Source: Mytilinidion resinicola (lineage: Eukaryota > Ascomycota > Dothideomycetes > Mytilinidiales > Mytilinidiaceae). Taken from it: a stretch of DNA of 64,000 bases. Positions 10,224 through 22,035 of the stretch are shown here, piece after piece. The translations under genes and the position numbers were made by a program. The DNA lies in assembly GCF_010093595.1 (NCBI RefSeq), contig NW_022985439.1:1808512-1872511 (forward strand). Reading direction: 5' to 3'. Position 1 is the stretch's first letter. Each line of letters begins with the position of its first letter. The notes beneath the pieces were generated by a model. It had not been told where the DNA came from. It worked only from the letters and a program-made list of their open reading frames with translations, and did not search any database.

Positions 10224-11547
10224 CTATACCCCTTTCTCCTCCACGACAGTGCTTTTCTCCTCCGTCTCAATACCTTTAGCCTCCACCTCCGCCCCCTTGT
10301 CTTCCACCACAACCCCCTTCGCCTCCACCTCCGTCGCATTCCCCTTCTCACCCTCCTTCTGCCCAACAATACTCGCCCACTCCGGCGCCGGCACACTCAG
10401 CAACCGACACACATCCCTCCTCCTCTGCCTAAACCCATCATACAACTCCTTCCACACCACCCTGTCTCTACAAGTCCCCTCATGACTCCCCCCACAATCC
10501 GGCTGCATCGCCGCCAGCCCGTCCAGCGGCCACATAACCCACGGCTTCGGCAGCGGCCAGTCGGAGAAATGCACCAGCTTCGCCTCCCGCAGCGCCGCAT
10601 CCGCGTCCCACGCCTCGTAGCCGTTGCCCAGGTAGCGCGAGTGGTTGTGCGCGCGGAACTCGCCGCTCAGCAGCGCGTACGGCCGGTGCGGCAGCACGAG
10701 CGCCGAGTCGCCGAAGCGGTCGTTGACGAGGTCCATGTCGTAGCGGCGGGCCGTGACGACGTCGGCGGCGGCGCCGGCGGCGATGAGCGCCTTGAACGCG
10801 TCGAGCTCGCGAGCGTTGGGCGTCAGCAGCATGAGCAGCGACGTCAGCGGCCAGGGCTTGTAGACGGTCCAGTAGGCGCGGGGCATGGCGATGGGCGTGG
10901 GCGGGAGCAGGAAGAGCTCGTCGAGGGGCTGGAGCAGGGTGATGTCGGAGTCGAGGTGGAGGACGCGCTTGTATTGGGTCAGGCCGAAGGCGAGGAATTT
11001 GGTGACGGAGTTGTCCCAGGTGGTTTTGGGGACGTCTAGGAGGGTTAGTATGCTGGGTTTGGGTGTGGGGAGGGTTGGAATGTAGGTACGTACTGGCTTC
11101 TTTTAATGCTTCTACGCTCAGCAGCTTCACGGGCTGCAGCTTGACTTTGTATACATCCCGCGCCATGACCAGCAACTGGCTATCACGATCCCGCGAATTG
11201 TATACTTCCGTGTCCCAGTACTCAGGGTAGAATAGTACGCGGTCTGCTTTGCTTCCGAATCGCTTCAGGGCGTCGAAGACGAGGACGCAATGGCAGAGGG
11301 CGGCGCCGTCGGTCGCATAGAGACTGTACGCATATTGGGACCATTTTGTGCCATCGGGGGCATAGTCGCTATCGGAGGACGAAGACCAGAGATTCCTATA
11401 CAAGAGGTACAGCAGGAGAACGCCGAGGATAGCTAAGGTGCGAGAACGCCGCAGGGGCCATCTGTACGACGAATCGCCATGGCGGGACTTGACGGGCGTG
11501 TAGAATCGCGGGAGGTCGTCGTTGCGCTTGATGCTACCTGTAGGCAT
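10224..11547 (-). CDS. Golgi type II glycosyltransferase, GT8 family (GNT1-like)
   Basis: Two exons, 11547-11094 and 11035-10224, joined across a GTACGT...CTAG intron, give 421 residues. Residues ~30-50 form a type II membrane anchor (TLAILGVLLLYLLYRN). The catalytic part has VLVFDALKRFGSKADRVLFY, then, after the intron, the DxD motif (HLDSDITLLQPLDELF) that binds the divalent metal and sugar nucleotide, and GDSALVLPHRPYALLSGEF. The late His-Phe motif (VHFSDWPLPKPW) is typical of GT8. Architecture fits fungal glucose N-acetyltransferase-type enzymes acting in the Golgi, but donor and acceptor cannot be told. The C-terminus is an imperfect Glu/Lys/Val repeat (EVEAKG, VVEDKG). Confidence 0.85.
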
Positions 11548-11943
11548 GCTACAGGTCGAGATGGTGTTTTTTAGGGCATGGCCATGAATTGGTCGCAAAA
11601 GAGCCGCAGGGGAAGGTCTGACGGATGCCCGGACTCTCTTACGGCGCTCAACCAATGGGGTTAGCGGTCACGTGAAAATACATATATTCATTAGATGCGT
11701 TGAAGGAACGGCTTGATTCACACAGTACACTTGAAGCAAAGCCTAAGAGTTTGTTTGTCCCTCATGTGGGTATCATATTTCGGCATAGTTTCCTACTCGT
11801 GCGCCTGACCCGGCCAGCACTTGGTTTCGTGATCCCGGATATCCTTTGCAGCATTCCAAACCAGCCTTCGCAATCCCCAGCCGTGATCCTCGTGCATTTT
11901 GAGGTGGAAATTGAGTTTTGTCAAGTCGTTCTTTTCGGAATAT

Positions 11944-12628
<685 letters not shown>

Positions 12629-13371
12629 GGCTAGTGCGAGAGGTGGTCAATCTCTTCTGATTCTTGTTGACGATGTGGAGGGGTGTATCGATGAGTGCGG
12701 GAAGATTTGGAGTTGGGTCTTTTCCGTGGGGAGAGCTAAGCGAGACTAGCGCTAAGGGGGAATAGCACGATGCCTTGATCCTTCGGGGCTCCACGGGTGC
12801 ACGGCATCCCCGAGATACATCCCCACTATTCGCTGCCACACTGCTATAACACTATATGCTACATCCGGTAGATATCTCAGAGGCACCGCTTTACATAATC
12901 CGAGAAAGGTGCAGATCCCCCCTTCAGATCAGACTATTGGGAGATGGCCAAGCCACCACATACACTGTCGTCGTCTCACTGGAACCCAGCATCTTTCTAT
13001 GCACATCGTTGCTGTCTATTGGCCGATTGAAGGGCTGGAGTAATGCTTACGCTAGCGTAAAGTAAAGGCGTGATTCCTCTGGGCGTGGCTGGGTTGTTGC
13101 TATGCCCGTAAAGAGGAGGGGAAGCCGGGTTTCACGATATCAGCAACGCACCCATCTCATTACATTCATTGTTTCTCCAAAGCCTCGGCAACTTGCACCC
13201 ATAAGCTGCCGCCTGTTTCTTTATATACCACAGTTCGCTGGATCTACTCAAACTGCGTCAGTTCAGCGAGTCAAAGCAGCAATCTATAGGCTTCAACACC
13301 TTAGCAGGCAGCCTCAAAACAGCCCAGAGAAAATATTGCTCACGATTCCATTCCACATCTCTTCGTCCATC

Positions 13372-14622
13372 ATGTCTTCCATTCCTATCATCCAAGTCCT
13401 GGACAAAGCGGATTACACAAAGCAACATATCATCTCTCTGCCGAATGCCCTACCCCTTCCCCCCTTAGCCTCCTCTTCTATCCGCATCCAAACCTCCATC
13501 ATCGCCCTCACAATCAACAACATCACCTATGCACGCATCCGCCACATAGGTGGCTGGTGGAGCATCCATCTCCTGCCCGAATCTATCCCCTCCGAATTCA
13601 GCGACACCACCAAGTACGGCCGCATCGCCGGCTGGGGCTATGCCACCATCATCGACAGCACCGTTCCCTCCCTTCCCACCGGCCACCAAGTCTACGGCTT
13701 CATCCCCATCGGCACGCTCCCCGAGGATCTCGAAGTCAAGCCCGCCGAAACTACAAAAGCAATCATCTGCACCAGCCCCCACCGACAGCAATCCTGGACA
13801 ATTTACAACCGCTACAGCGTCTTACCCCCTCCCACCTCCACTTCCACAGCTCACCTCAACTCCCTCGGCTGGGACGCCCTAATGCGCCGCCTCTTCGACA
13901 CCGGCAGCGTCATAAACGGCTACGTGCTCGCCTGGGACGACGCCAAACGCGTCGACACCGCCGGCGCCCGCTCCGCCTCCTGGAGCGCCTCCGACGCCGA
14001 CATCAGCGACGCTGCCGTCATTGTCCTCGCCGCCTCCGGCAAGACCTCCCTCAGCTTCGCCCACCAAGTCCGCCACAACCGCCCCGAAGCCGCCCAGCCA
14101 AGGCTCCTCGTGGGGGTCTCCTCCCCGCTCTCCCTCGACTTCACGAAGAAGACGGGCTTCTACGACGCCGTGCTCCTCTACTCCGACGCCGAGAGCGCCA
14201 AGCCCGCCATCGCAGCCGCCGGCGTCTCCAAGATCGCCCTTGTGGACTTTGGTGCCCGCGAGGGCGTTACGGAGAGCTGGCACGCGGCGCTCTCGCCCAC
14301 TGTATCCAGCATCATCTATATAGGGGTCGGCAGCGAATCAAAGGTGACGACCAACGAGGAGATCATCGCGGGGTTGGGGAAGCGGCAGGCGCTGGGGCTG
14401 CGGCAGGTGAATGTGTCGGCGATTCGAGAGGCGGCGCGGGCGATGGGGGAGCAGGGGTTTCAGGATGACGAGGAGGCGGCGTGGGAGGGGTTCAAGCGGG
14501 AGGGGGCGATTCCGGGGGTAGAGTTGAGGTGGGGGGATGGGATGGAGGATTTGGCGAAGGGTTGGGATGGATTGGCTACGGGGAAGATTGGGCCGGATAC
14601 TGGGCTGGTGTTTAAGTTGTGA
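13372..14622 (+). CDS. DUF2855 family protein
   Basis: An unspliced 416-residue frame, starting at the ATG at 13372 within TCCATCATGTCTTCC; the frame is open further upstream but that part looks like leader. It matches the DUF2855 family of fungi and bacteria: INNITYARIRHIGGWW, YGRIAGWGYATIIDS and GHQVYGFIPIGT at the N-terminal side, WTIYNRYSV, and a mid-region AAVIVLAASGKTSLSFAHQV that resembles the nucleotide-binding turn of zinc-free medium-chain dehydrogenases. A reductase-like fold is therefore plausible, but activity is unknown. Divergent from RPL12. Confidence 0.85.
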   Translation: MSSIPIIQVLDKADYTKQHIISLPNALPLPPLASSSIRIQTSIIALTINNITYARIRHIGGWWSIHLLPESIPSEFSDTTKYGRIAGWGYATIIDSTVPSLPTGHQVYGFIPIGTLPEDLEVKPAETTKAIICTSPHRQQSWTIYNRYSVLPPPTSTSTAHLNSLGWDALMRRLFDTGSVINGYVLAWDDAKRVDTAGARSASWSASDADISDAAVIVLAASGKTSLSFAHQVRHNRPEAAQPRLLVGVSSPLSLDFTKKTGFYDAVLLYSDAESAKPAIAAAGVSKIALVDFGAREGVTESWHAALSPTVSSIIYIGVGSESKVTTNEEIIAGLGKRQALGLRQVNVSAIREAARAMGEQGFQDDEEAAWEGFKREGAIPGVELRWGDGMEDLAKGWDGLATGKIGPDTGLVFKL

Positions 14623-14669
14623 GAGGGGGTGGTTTATTGGGAGGTGAGTGATTTGAGTGGAGCGATGCA

Positions 14670-15400
14670 GTACAGCGCGTACAGGTATATGTTGAAGACA
14701 CCCCTAGAGTCATCATGATTGCGAGGTTACGAATGTAAGAAACCTGAGCTAGCAAAATAGGAAACTATTTCCAGACGAGACAAATCATGATGAACCGAGA
14801 AATGATCGTAGACGAAGCATGGCTCTGCAACTAATTGCGAACAAGGGCATGCATATCAGACACCCCCTGGGGTACTAGAAGAGTGAAGTCACGAGTGTAT
14901 AAAACGCGAGCCCGCGAATTGGGAAGGTGAAAGAGGACGAGTCGAGAGCTCACCCTGGATTGACGATAGATCCAGAACTAACTGTGGATAAAGGTACGCA
15001 TATAAGACGCCCCTAGAGGTATCATAAATGAAATGTATCACATGTGAAGAGTGCGAGCCCGCAGATCAGGAGAGCGTAATCAAACGAGGCGAATATGGAC
15101 GATCTAAGAACTACTCGTAGATCGATCATAGGTCTGGATCTAATTGCGAATGGAGATGCAGATGTGAGATACTCCCGAAGGTATCTTGAAATTGAGACCA
15201 CGGATGTTAAGTGCGCGGGCTCGTGAATTAGGAGGGTGCCAAGGGATAAGAGAAACTAGATGGAATTTAGAATGCATCTTGTATTGGCTATAGGACGGGA
15301 TATGAATGCGAACGAAGGTGTATCTTAAAGCTAACCCCGGCCCATTCAGAGCACTACATCTGGCAAAGTATTGAACCGCGATTTGCAAATTAGAAGAGGA
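14670..15400 (+). repeat. degenerate tandem array of the dispersed ~160 bp repeat (4-5 units)
   Basis: The 'ACACCCC..GAGGTA' core recurs near 14700, 14862, 15008 and 15171, with a weaker copy near 15325. Each core follows a TAATTGCGAA or equivalent word and precedes a GCGAGCCCGTGAATTAGGAGG-like word (for example GCGAGCCCGCGAATTGGGA and GCGGGCTCGTGAATTAGGA). Spacing is about 147-164 bases. Units are more diverged than those at 5.4 kb. Confidence 0.75.
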
Positions 15401-15599
15401 TAAAAGTGAGTCCAAATACTTGAAAATTTAGGGAACATAGAGGCTGGGGTGGCTTAATAGGCTACGTTTCCAGACTATGTGTACCTTTCTACCGCTTTCC
15501 GAGGTAGTTAAGCACGTCGACCTATTTCCGGGTTTTGTATATAGTGCGGCGACCTTGAATCATTCACTCATATCAGAGCAGCGGCCGACCGCCAGACCC

Positions 15600-15607
15600 T
15601 ATAAATA
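15600..15607 (+). promoter_or_regulatory. TATA box
   Basis: TATAAATA lies 124 bases upstream of the ATG at 15731, a reasonable spacing for a fungal TATA promoter with a short leader. Confidence 0.5.
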
Positions 15608-15730
15608 CCTCCCAGAGCGTGCTTCGAAGCTGCTTCTTTGCACTCCACAACACTGACACCTCGCAGGCAAACACACCCACCACAACAGCCATTACTCCTA
15701 CATTGGAGTCTTTACATTGTCCCCGTGGGG

Positions 15731-17388
15731 ATGAAGGTCTCCGGTCTCCTTCCCAGTGTTAACGGTGTCGGTGTTGCCCTTTCGTTCGGCAACGTTGGCA
15801 AAACCTATACCGTCAACGATCACCAAGTAAGAGATCGTTGTTGCAACTGGCGTTCTGATAGCAACGCAGAGGACAGTGACGAAGACTCCTCTGACTCCAC
15901 ATCTACCGAAGACTCAGAACCTTCTCGTAGCATGAAGTCACCCCAAGCCAAAGGAGATGGTGCAAAGATCATGGAAGATAGCAGTGAGTACAACCACCTC
16001 CCCACCCTTCCTCCTTCCTTACAAACATCTACTGATTAAAGCGCGACTGTAGTAGAAGTGTACGGACAGGCGGCGGCCGCTCTTGTTTCCACCAATATTC
16101 CGACGGCAGAGGAGGTCAATGGAGAGACCGGAAAAGTTGCCGAACTTGAGCAGAACAATGCCCCTGACGATACCGCAGACATTCTTGCCTTCGTGGCGGA
16201 AGACGATGGCCGCTTGGCTCGTCTCAAGTCGGCCCCCGAGTCCAAGGGCTCGCGCGTCTTGATCTGGAACCGTCAGATGAAGGGTACTCAATACCCGCAC
16301 GCTCGCTATGGTAAGTAAGAGTACCACCATCTCAACATAAGCATCACTCACCTACTACTGCAGATGCTCGTCTCGGATGCCCGCCTCCCCCGTACGCCGA
16401 GGCAGCCGAAGAGGTAGTTGACTCTCCTTCTGAAACTACACCAACAGAGCCCGACCTAGGCACTGTCGCGGTCAATGACGCTGCGGCCTTCGAGACTAAT
16501 GGGGTGAATGAATTAGTCCTGTCGTGCTCGGTCGGTTCCTTTTTTGATAAAGATACCTCCCCGCGCGCTGACTTCCCGGGCCCGGATTATGTGATCAAAA
16601 AGCTTCTGGAGCAGATCGAAGAAGCAGACGGCCAGCCTCTACCGAAGCCTAAGGCCAATCGTCGTGTCACATCGAAATCGTCCGTTCTAAACACTACCCT
16701 TGTTTCAGACGGATTAAATATCGAGTCTGCTCACCATGAGCTGGGTGAATATCCCGATATTGAAGATACTGGTATGAGCATCGGACGTCATTTCAAAGAT
16801 GACTCCTTTTTCCGGGACACTCCAGTTCACTCTCGTCCCGCGTCACGCGCTGCGTCTCAGGTTGGCACTCACGTCGAAGACCCTAGCGGATCCGGGACTC
16901 CCTCTCGCGTTGAGTCCCGTCCTGCGACTCCCACTGGGTCCCGCATTGTCTCTCCGGCTGGATCCCGCGCTGCGTCCCACGCTGCGTCTCCCACTGGCTC
17001 TCGCGTTGCCTCTCTTGCTGGATCCCGCAGTGCCTCTCCCGCTGGATCCCCCGCTGGTTGGGAGCCCCTGCACCGTTCCCCCTCCTACGACAGCGGCAGT
17101 GGCGAGGGATCCGTCTTCGAAGTCGGTTCCCAGTTCGAACCCTCCCACCCTTACAACACCTACGTCGATGTTGGATACAACATGGAGGTGGGCCTCCGCC
17201 ACAACTGGGACGTGATCACCGCCAAGGATATCGCTGGCATGGAAGACCAGCCGTATACGAAGCCGAACGAGTTCGGTTCTGAGAAGGGCAAGGTGGCCAA
17301 GGCGTGGGGATTTGTGAAGCGGTTTCATAAGTTTGCGTGGGGCTATAATGATGTTATCGATGGGCTGACGAAGTCTTTTGGGAAGTAG
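15731..17388 (+). CDS. Hypothetical protein with Ser-Arg-Pro-Ala repeat region
   Basis: Three exons (15731-15983, 16053-16310, 16364-17388) join in phase to give 511 residues. Introns are GTGAGT..TAG and GTAAGT..CAG; a second acceptor three bases downstream of the first would drop one codon. The middle is acidic and Ser-rich. Residues ~315-400 are a low-complexity run of GSRxAS and SPxGSR units. The C-terminus (AKAWGFVKRFHKFAWGYNDV) is aromatic and conserved-looking. No domain is recognised, there is no signal peptide, and the repeat part is probably disordered. Confidence 0.65.
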
Positions 17389-18131
17389 GGGAAGCGGGGG
17401 TGGTGCTTTTGGTGGGTTCCGGTGTTTCGGAGCACGAAGATGGGGAGTGTTGTTCGCTCGATATGCTACGGCTTGTGTTGGCGAGCCTCTTCGAGAAGGG
17501 TGATCCCGACTGACTTGCTGTTTGCTTATATGTAGTTTTACTTGGATGGGTATTACTATCTTAGTACATTAGCAACCAGCTTGGACTACAATGTCTTTAA
17601 AATGTATGTGTGAGGTTGGTGATCCTGCGGAGAAGTGATGCCCTAGGCCGTCGTTGGTCTTCGTTAAGCGCCGGGGGCGCAAACAACCCCCGTCCACGGG
17701 TGAGGCACAGCAACGAGAAACATACTGACCTCACCAAACAGCTCCAGAACACTACGCCACTCAAGGGAACGTTCGTTGTAATGGTCCTCCGCACCTGCTA
17801 GGAGCCGCTGCCAAGAATTTAACGCGCCGGAGGCAGGTCTGGGAGAACGGAGGCCAACCAACGCCACGGTATGACCGTAGAGGATTGTAAAAGGCATCAA
17901 GAAATAGATATGAATGAAACAGATAGTAGGATAGAGCTGTACAAAACATTGCTTCCAGGTTTGGGGCCAAATTGAACTCTAGGGCCCATAAAAGAAGGGA
18001 AGCCCCGCAAGAAAGAGGTCAGACCGGACTTGAGCGACAGAGAGATATATACCATACCTGCTTAATTACCGAGAAATTCCTTGGACAGAATACTGCCAGA
18101 TCCCATTGAGTCGCGATCCATTCTAGCCAAT
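17389..18131. other. intergenic, no gene seen
   Basis: Short frames only. 17610-17970 is open on several frames but has no protein-like pattern. Confidence 0.5.
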
Positions 18132-18541
18132 ATGCACATTCCATCTTCCCTTCTCATACTCGCCATCTCCGCAGTCACCATCGCTATTCCCGTCAGCAAC
18201 GTAGGATCAGCCAAGCCAATACCCCAAGTATGCATGCTCGCCCAACAAGCCCATTGCCCAGAAAATCGCTAAAGGTCCACCAGATTGCCCCCCGAGATTT
18301 CCTCGACTCTATCTCCAACGCCATCACAGGCGCCATCTCCGATGCCGAAAAGGTCGGCAACATCCTCGTCAATTTTGGTGACAGAACAAAAGATTTCGTC
18401 AACTGTGTAGGAACTTTGCCGTTTACGGATTGCGTTGGCCAGTTCGAAAGCTGTGGAAAGACTGCGCCGTGGGATTGCGAGGACGGGAAGACGTGTTTAA
18501 GAGATGTCAAGGTCAATGTCGACGCGTGTTTGCCTAAATAA
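18132..18541 (+). CDS. Small secreted cysteine-rich protein
   Basis: The ATG at 18132 opens a clear signal peptide (SSLLILAISAVTIAIPVS). A 47-base intron (GTATGC at 18228 to AAAG at 18274) joins in phase to 18275-18541, giving 120 residues. The mature part has a short amphipathic stretch (RDFLDSISNAITGAISD) and six cysteines in the last ~50 residues (NC, DC, SC, DC, TC, AC), enough for three disulphides. Size and cysteine content are like fungal effector or surface peptides, but no family is recognised. The intron is near the lower size limit and its acceptor is the weakest part of the model. It converges with the HET gene. Confidence 0.6.
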
Positions 18542-18783
18542 TCGCGCAATACCTTGATAAGATGAGTATTGAATGTAGGATATTTTTCGGAGAGAGATGG
18601 TGAAGATATCATGAACCATGGTTCGAGATGGGATTCCAAGTTGCGATGATGGTATGGATGCATCGGATTTATGAGACAAAACGACAAAAAAAGAACGAAA
18701 TAGGGAGAACAAACATGACTTAGACCCACATCCTCCATTGCCACCGTCCGCCATGCTCAGTGCAGCGCAACCGTATCCACCCG

Positions 18784-21700
18784 TCACGTTTTCTCCCTCC
18801 CATACTCCATCACTGTCTCAACAACAGCTAAAAAGTTATGATCCTGATACCACAGACGCAACCACCACCATGTACCTTCGCACATGTTCCACGTGAACTT
18901 GTGTATGGCATCTATATTCGTTCTACCCCTAAGGCCATTCTCTTCGAGGAAGCCGCAGCCAAAGATCTCCCGAACGAACCGTATTCTTGAAATGCGTTCT
19001 TCGAACGCCTGCATCCGCCGAACAAAGCTCGTGGACATGAGTGAAGTTGGCCAGTGTGAGCCCAACGAGCCTAGGTAAGCGCGGTATGCTAGCGGCGTCC
19101 AGATACAATAGAGGACACAGATACCGCAAAAGGAAGCGAGTATGGCGCCTATATCCATAGCGATATAAAACTTATCTAGGCGACTGAAGTGATGTTCGCG
19201 GGCTCGTGCAGCGAGGAAGAGGGGTATTGGGAGAATCTTTAGAAACAATAAATGCAAGTTGGGAAGAATTCCCCAGTGATGTGGGAGCAGACGGCAGCAT
19301 ATCAGTACCATGGCCGTTCGTGTCATCGCTGAAGATTTGGCGAAGGTATCTTTGGCGATTAGGATGATCAGGACGATAGCAACAACCTCCAGGATACCGC
19401 TCAGGAGTATGATGGGATATTTGAGGAGGAAAAATGGTTGATACATCTCAAGATGGGTAGGCTCTCGTGTTATTGGTAGTTTGACTTTGAGCTGGCTGTC
19501 GTCTGAACATTCATCAGTAGGAATCTGAAATGTAGAAGGTCTGCTCCGCCTACCATATTGAACAGTGAGTTCAAAATGCTTCAGTAAGCTTGCTTCAAGC
19601 ACAGGAAGAGTATCGGATGAAGGTGCGAGCGTGTTTTGAAAAAGTCTGACATAGACACGAACCGGACAATTGTACAATAACTCAACGCATCGTACCCCAG
19701 ATGGGGAGTTCGTAGCCTGACATACTTTCAAGCACGCGCCCTTCAACTCTAGATGATCCAGCTCCATATCCAGGGTTTCATGGGTGTCAAGTAGCAGACA
19801 CGTATCGTGATTAGAGTCATATACGAATTCATCGTGAGGAGGGTGACATATTTCGATGACAGCTTCGAAGTTGATATCCGGATTGCGAAGAACGAATTTT
19901 TGCTTGCGGGCATACTCAGGTCCAATGACGTACACATCTACCACCGCATCATCCATGGCAACTGTGACATTGCTAAGCGTATAGCCCTTTGCTTCCCGTT
20001 TCATTGACGGCATAGCATGTATAAAGTCGTTGCTGACTGTCGAAGGCAGCCATCGGTTTTTGTGATTTTTCGTCTCTTGAAACCTTGAGCCGCGATTGAA
20101 AAGGAGAGATGCAGGCAGGTCGGTATGACTAAATAAAATTGCCATGGTCCTGAGCACTTCTTGGTCGGGGAGAACGGCAAGTTCCCGTTCGTTGAACCGT
20201 AAAATGTTGGTAAATATGGGACTTAAATCCACATAGCTAGGCCAAGATCGCCGGATGAGTGAGCACCAGAGGTACTCTAATTGGATGCACCTTTGTTTGG
20301 AAGTCGAATCCGAACCTAATGTACTATTGTTCCATCTCTTGTGTATTGCCTCTTTGCAATCTCTTTTCAGCGCGGTATAGATTCGAGCATTAAAATTTAC
20401 CTGGAAGTCGTTTTGCGTGTTTGATGAAATGGGTTTCTGCTTCCAAGAAGATAGCGGTCTCTTCAAAGCATTGGAAGCACATTGAATTCTCCCCGGGAGG
20501 CGTTCTAAACTCGAAGAATATCGAAACAAAGCTGGTGCATCGTGTTCATGTTTCTTTGATATGCCTCTGGGCGTGAATGTGCCATCCAGGCACTGGAAAT
20601 TGTAAGATCGAGACAGTACGATCTCTTCAATCGTAGACAGTCGCTGGGACCAAGAAGAAGAGAGCACATTGGCTAGGATTTCGCAAATATTTGATGCTCC
20701 AAGTCTTAGTTGCTGGATGCCCTCATCAAATACCAAGACCTGAGCAGCGGCGGCAAAGACGTGCCCTGCCTGTGTTGTACTTTGCTGCGATTGGGGAGCC
20801 TTACCTTGAACCGGAACGCAGAGAGTATCAATCCAAAAGGGCATGGTCAAATTAGAACCATGGACACGCCGAACTGTACATCTGGCGAGGTCGGCTTCTA
20901 CGGATCCAATCCGCACTGATACGGGCCAGCCTTCGCCTATCCGGTCCGGGTCCGGTAATTGATCTAGAAGTGTTTGCAATCTTTCAAGCTGGCAATATGG
21001 AAGGCTGTTCGCGGTAGAATTACCTAGACCCTCCAATGGGTTGTGTGAGATCGCAACGTATGCAGTGGATGGCGTCGCTCTTCTGAGACGTAGATCTAAC
21101 CTGCCGTGAGGATGTCGCTTGATTGAAACTACAGGTATGCCACCTTTCTCCGTGATGCAACTTAAGTCTTTCTTTAGAACGGAAATCGGAGGACAGGCAC
21201 ATTCAGGTTTTGTGTGAAGGGGAGTGTGGCCCGAAGTGTTGGAACTAATGATCAAACACTTCCGTTCAGAGCAATTGCTATGAAGAACATCTGTGGATAC
21301 AGGTCGGCGAGACAAAGCATGGTAGTATGCAACAAAATAATCAGATTCCAAACAAATCTGATATGCCAAATGGGGACACCAGCCATTGGACTTCATCCAG
21401 ACCATCAGGAGCTTCGCTGCTGGTGCGGTTTTCAGAATGACTTGTCGATAAAATGGAAATATGCGGTGTCGCATTTTATCGCGGTTGGTACTGTGATCCT
21501 GAATAAAGCGGAAGGAATCAAATGTCTCGAGGAGGAATTTTATGGATAGTAGAATCTCCGGGAGTGGCCATTGAGGGTTTTTGAGATTGCGATCCAGCCA
21601 GACACTCCAACCTAATGCGTGGTCGGTCACATCCGTCATGTCTGCGTACGATTGGGGAGCTTGTCCCGATAACATGTAGTGCTTATCCATGGATACCAAG

Positions 21701-22035
21701 TTTTCCAGTAATGGCTTCAATGCTGTGGTATCCAAGATGGGCCTTTGACATGAAGGCTGTCCGCTTACGGCGCTATAGCTTTTCCAGCGAGAGAACTCGT
21801 CCGGGTAGACACGTCGCTCAGCAAACGTGGAGACGACTCCAAACCACAACCATGATTGGAGGAAGGATGCGAACTCAAGTGGTGGGATCGAAAGGTCCAG
21901 AACATCCTCGTCCTCTGTGAAAAAGCCATAGCGTTGAGGAATACTAGAGAACTCCCCATCGTAGCTAATTTTAGCAACGAGAGGTATCTCTATTGGTTGA
22001 ACGGAGGAAGAGAGCGGGCTCGGAAGATGATCCAT
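18784..22035 (-). CDS. HET-domain-like protein with C-terminal membrane helices
   Basis: A single uninterrupted frame of 1083 residues. The HET (heterokaryon incompatibility) signature is seen near residues 325-415: YVAISHNPLEGLGN, LPYCQLERLQ and PFWIDTLCVPV, followed by LVFDEGIQ and VLSRSYNFQCLDGTF, all in the usual order. HET proteins act in non-self recognition and programmed cell death in filamentous fungi. Residues ~862-985 contain about four hydrophobic helices (IILLSGILEVVAIVLIILIA; IAMDIGAILASFCGICVLY), so the protein is probably membrane anchored. The ~300 residues before the HET part are unassigned and the region between the HET part and the helices is also of unknown function. Confidence 0.8.
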   Translation of the reverse strand: MDHLPSPLSSSVQPIEIPLVAKISYDGEFSSIPQRYGFFTEDEDVLDLSIPPLEFASFLQSWLWFGVVSTFAERRVYPDEFSRWKSYSAVSGQPSCQRPILDTTALKPLLENLVSMDKHYMLSGQAPQSYADMTDVTDHALGWSVWLDRNLKNPQWPLPEILLSIKFLLETFDSFRFIQDHSTNRDKMRHRIFPFYRQVILKTAPAAKLLMVWMKSNGWCPHLAYQICLESDYFVAYYHALSRRPVSTDVLHSNCSERKCLIISSNTSGHTPLHTKPECACPPISVLKKDLSCITEKGGIPVVSIKRHPHGRLDLRLRRATPSTAYVAISHNPLEGLGNSTANSLPYCQLERLQTLLDQLPDPDRIGEGWPVSVRIGSVEADLARCTVRRVHGSNLTMPFWIDTLCVPVQGKAPQSQQSTTQAGHVFAAAAQVLVFDEGIQQLRLGASNICEILANVLSSSWSQRLSTIEEIVLSRSYNFQCLDGTFTPRGISKKHEHDAPALFRYSSSLERLPGRIQCASNALKRPLSSWKQKPISSNTQNDFQVNFNARIYTALKRDCKEAIHKRWNNSTLGSDSTSKQRCIQLEYLWCSLIRRSWPSYVDLSPIFTNILRFNERELAVLPDQEVLRTMAILFSHTDLPASLLFNRGSRFQETKNHKNRWLPSTVSNDFIHAMPSMKREAKGYTLSNVTVAMDDAVVDVYVIGPEYARKQKFVLRNPDINFEAVIEICHPPHDEFVYDSNHDTCLLLDTHETLDMELDHLELKGACLKVCQATNSPSGVRCVELLYNCPVRVYVRLFQNTLAPSSDTLPVLEASLLKHFELTVQYGRRSRPSTFQIPTDECSDDSQLKVKLPITREPTHLEMYQPFFLLKYPIILLSGILEVVAIVLIILIAKDTFAKSSAMTRTAMVLICCRLLPHHWGILPNLHLLFLKILPIPLFLAARAREHHFSRLDKFYIAMDIGAILASFCGICVLYCIWTPLAYRAYLGSLGSHWPTSLMSTSFVRRMQAFEERISRIRFVREIFGCGFLEENGLRGRTNIDAIHKFTWNMCEGTWWWLRLWYQDHNFLAVVETVMEYGREKT

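Noticed and set aside
10480..11035. Long minus-strand frame continuing after GT8 exon 1
   Set aside because: Arg/Pro/Ala-rich shadow of exon 2 in a GC-rich stretch; the spliced frame carries the DxD motif.
13557..14468. Long plus-strand frame rich in Arg, Pro and His
   Set aside because: Shadow of the DUF2855 gene; biased composition from codon third positions.
18228..18261. 34-base intron ending at CCCAG in the small secreted protein gene
   Set aside because: Too short and breaks the reading phase; the 47-base version keeps it.
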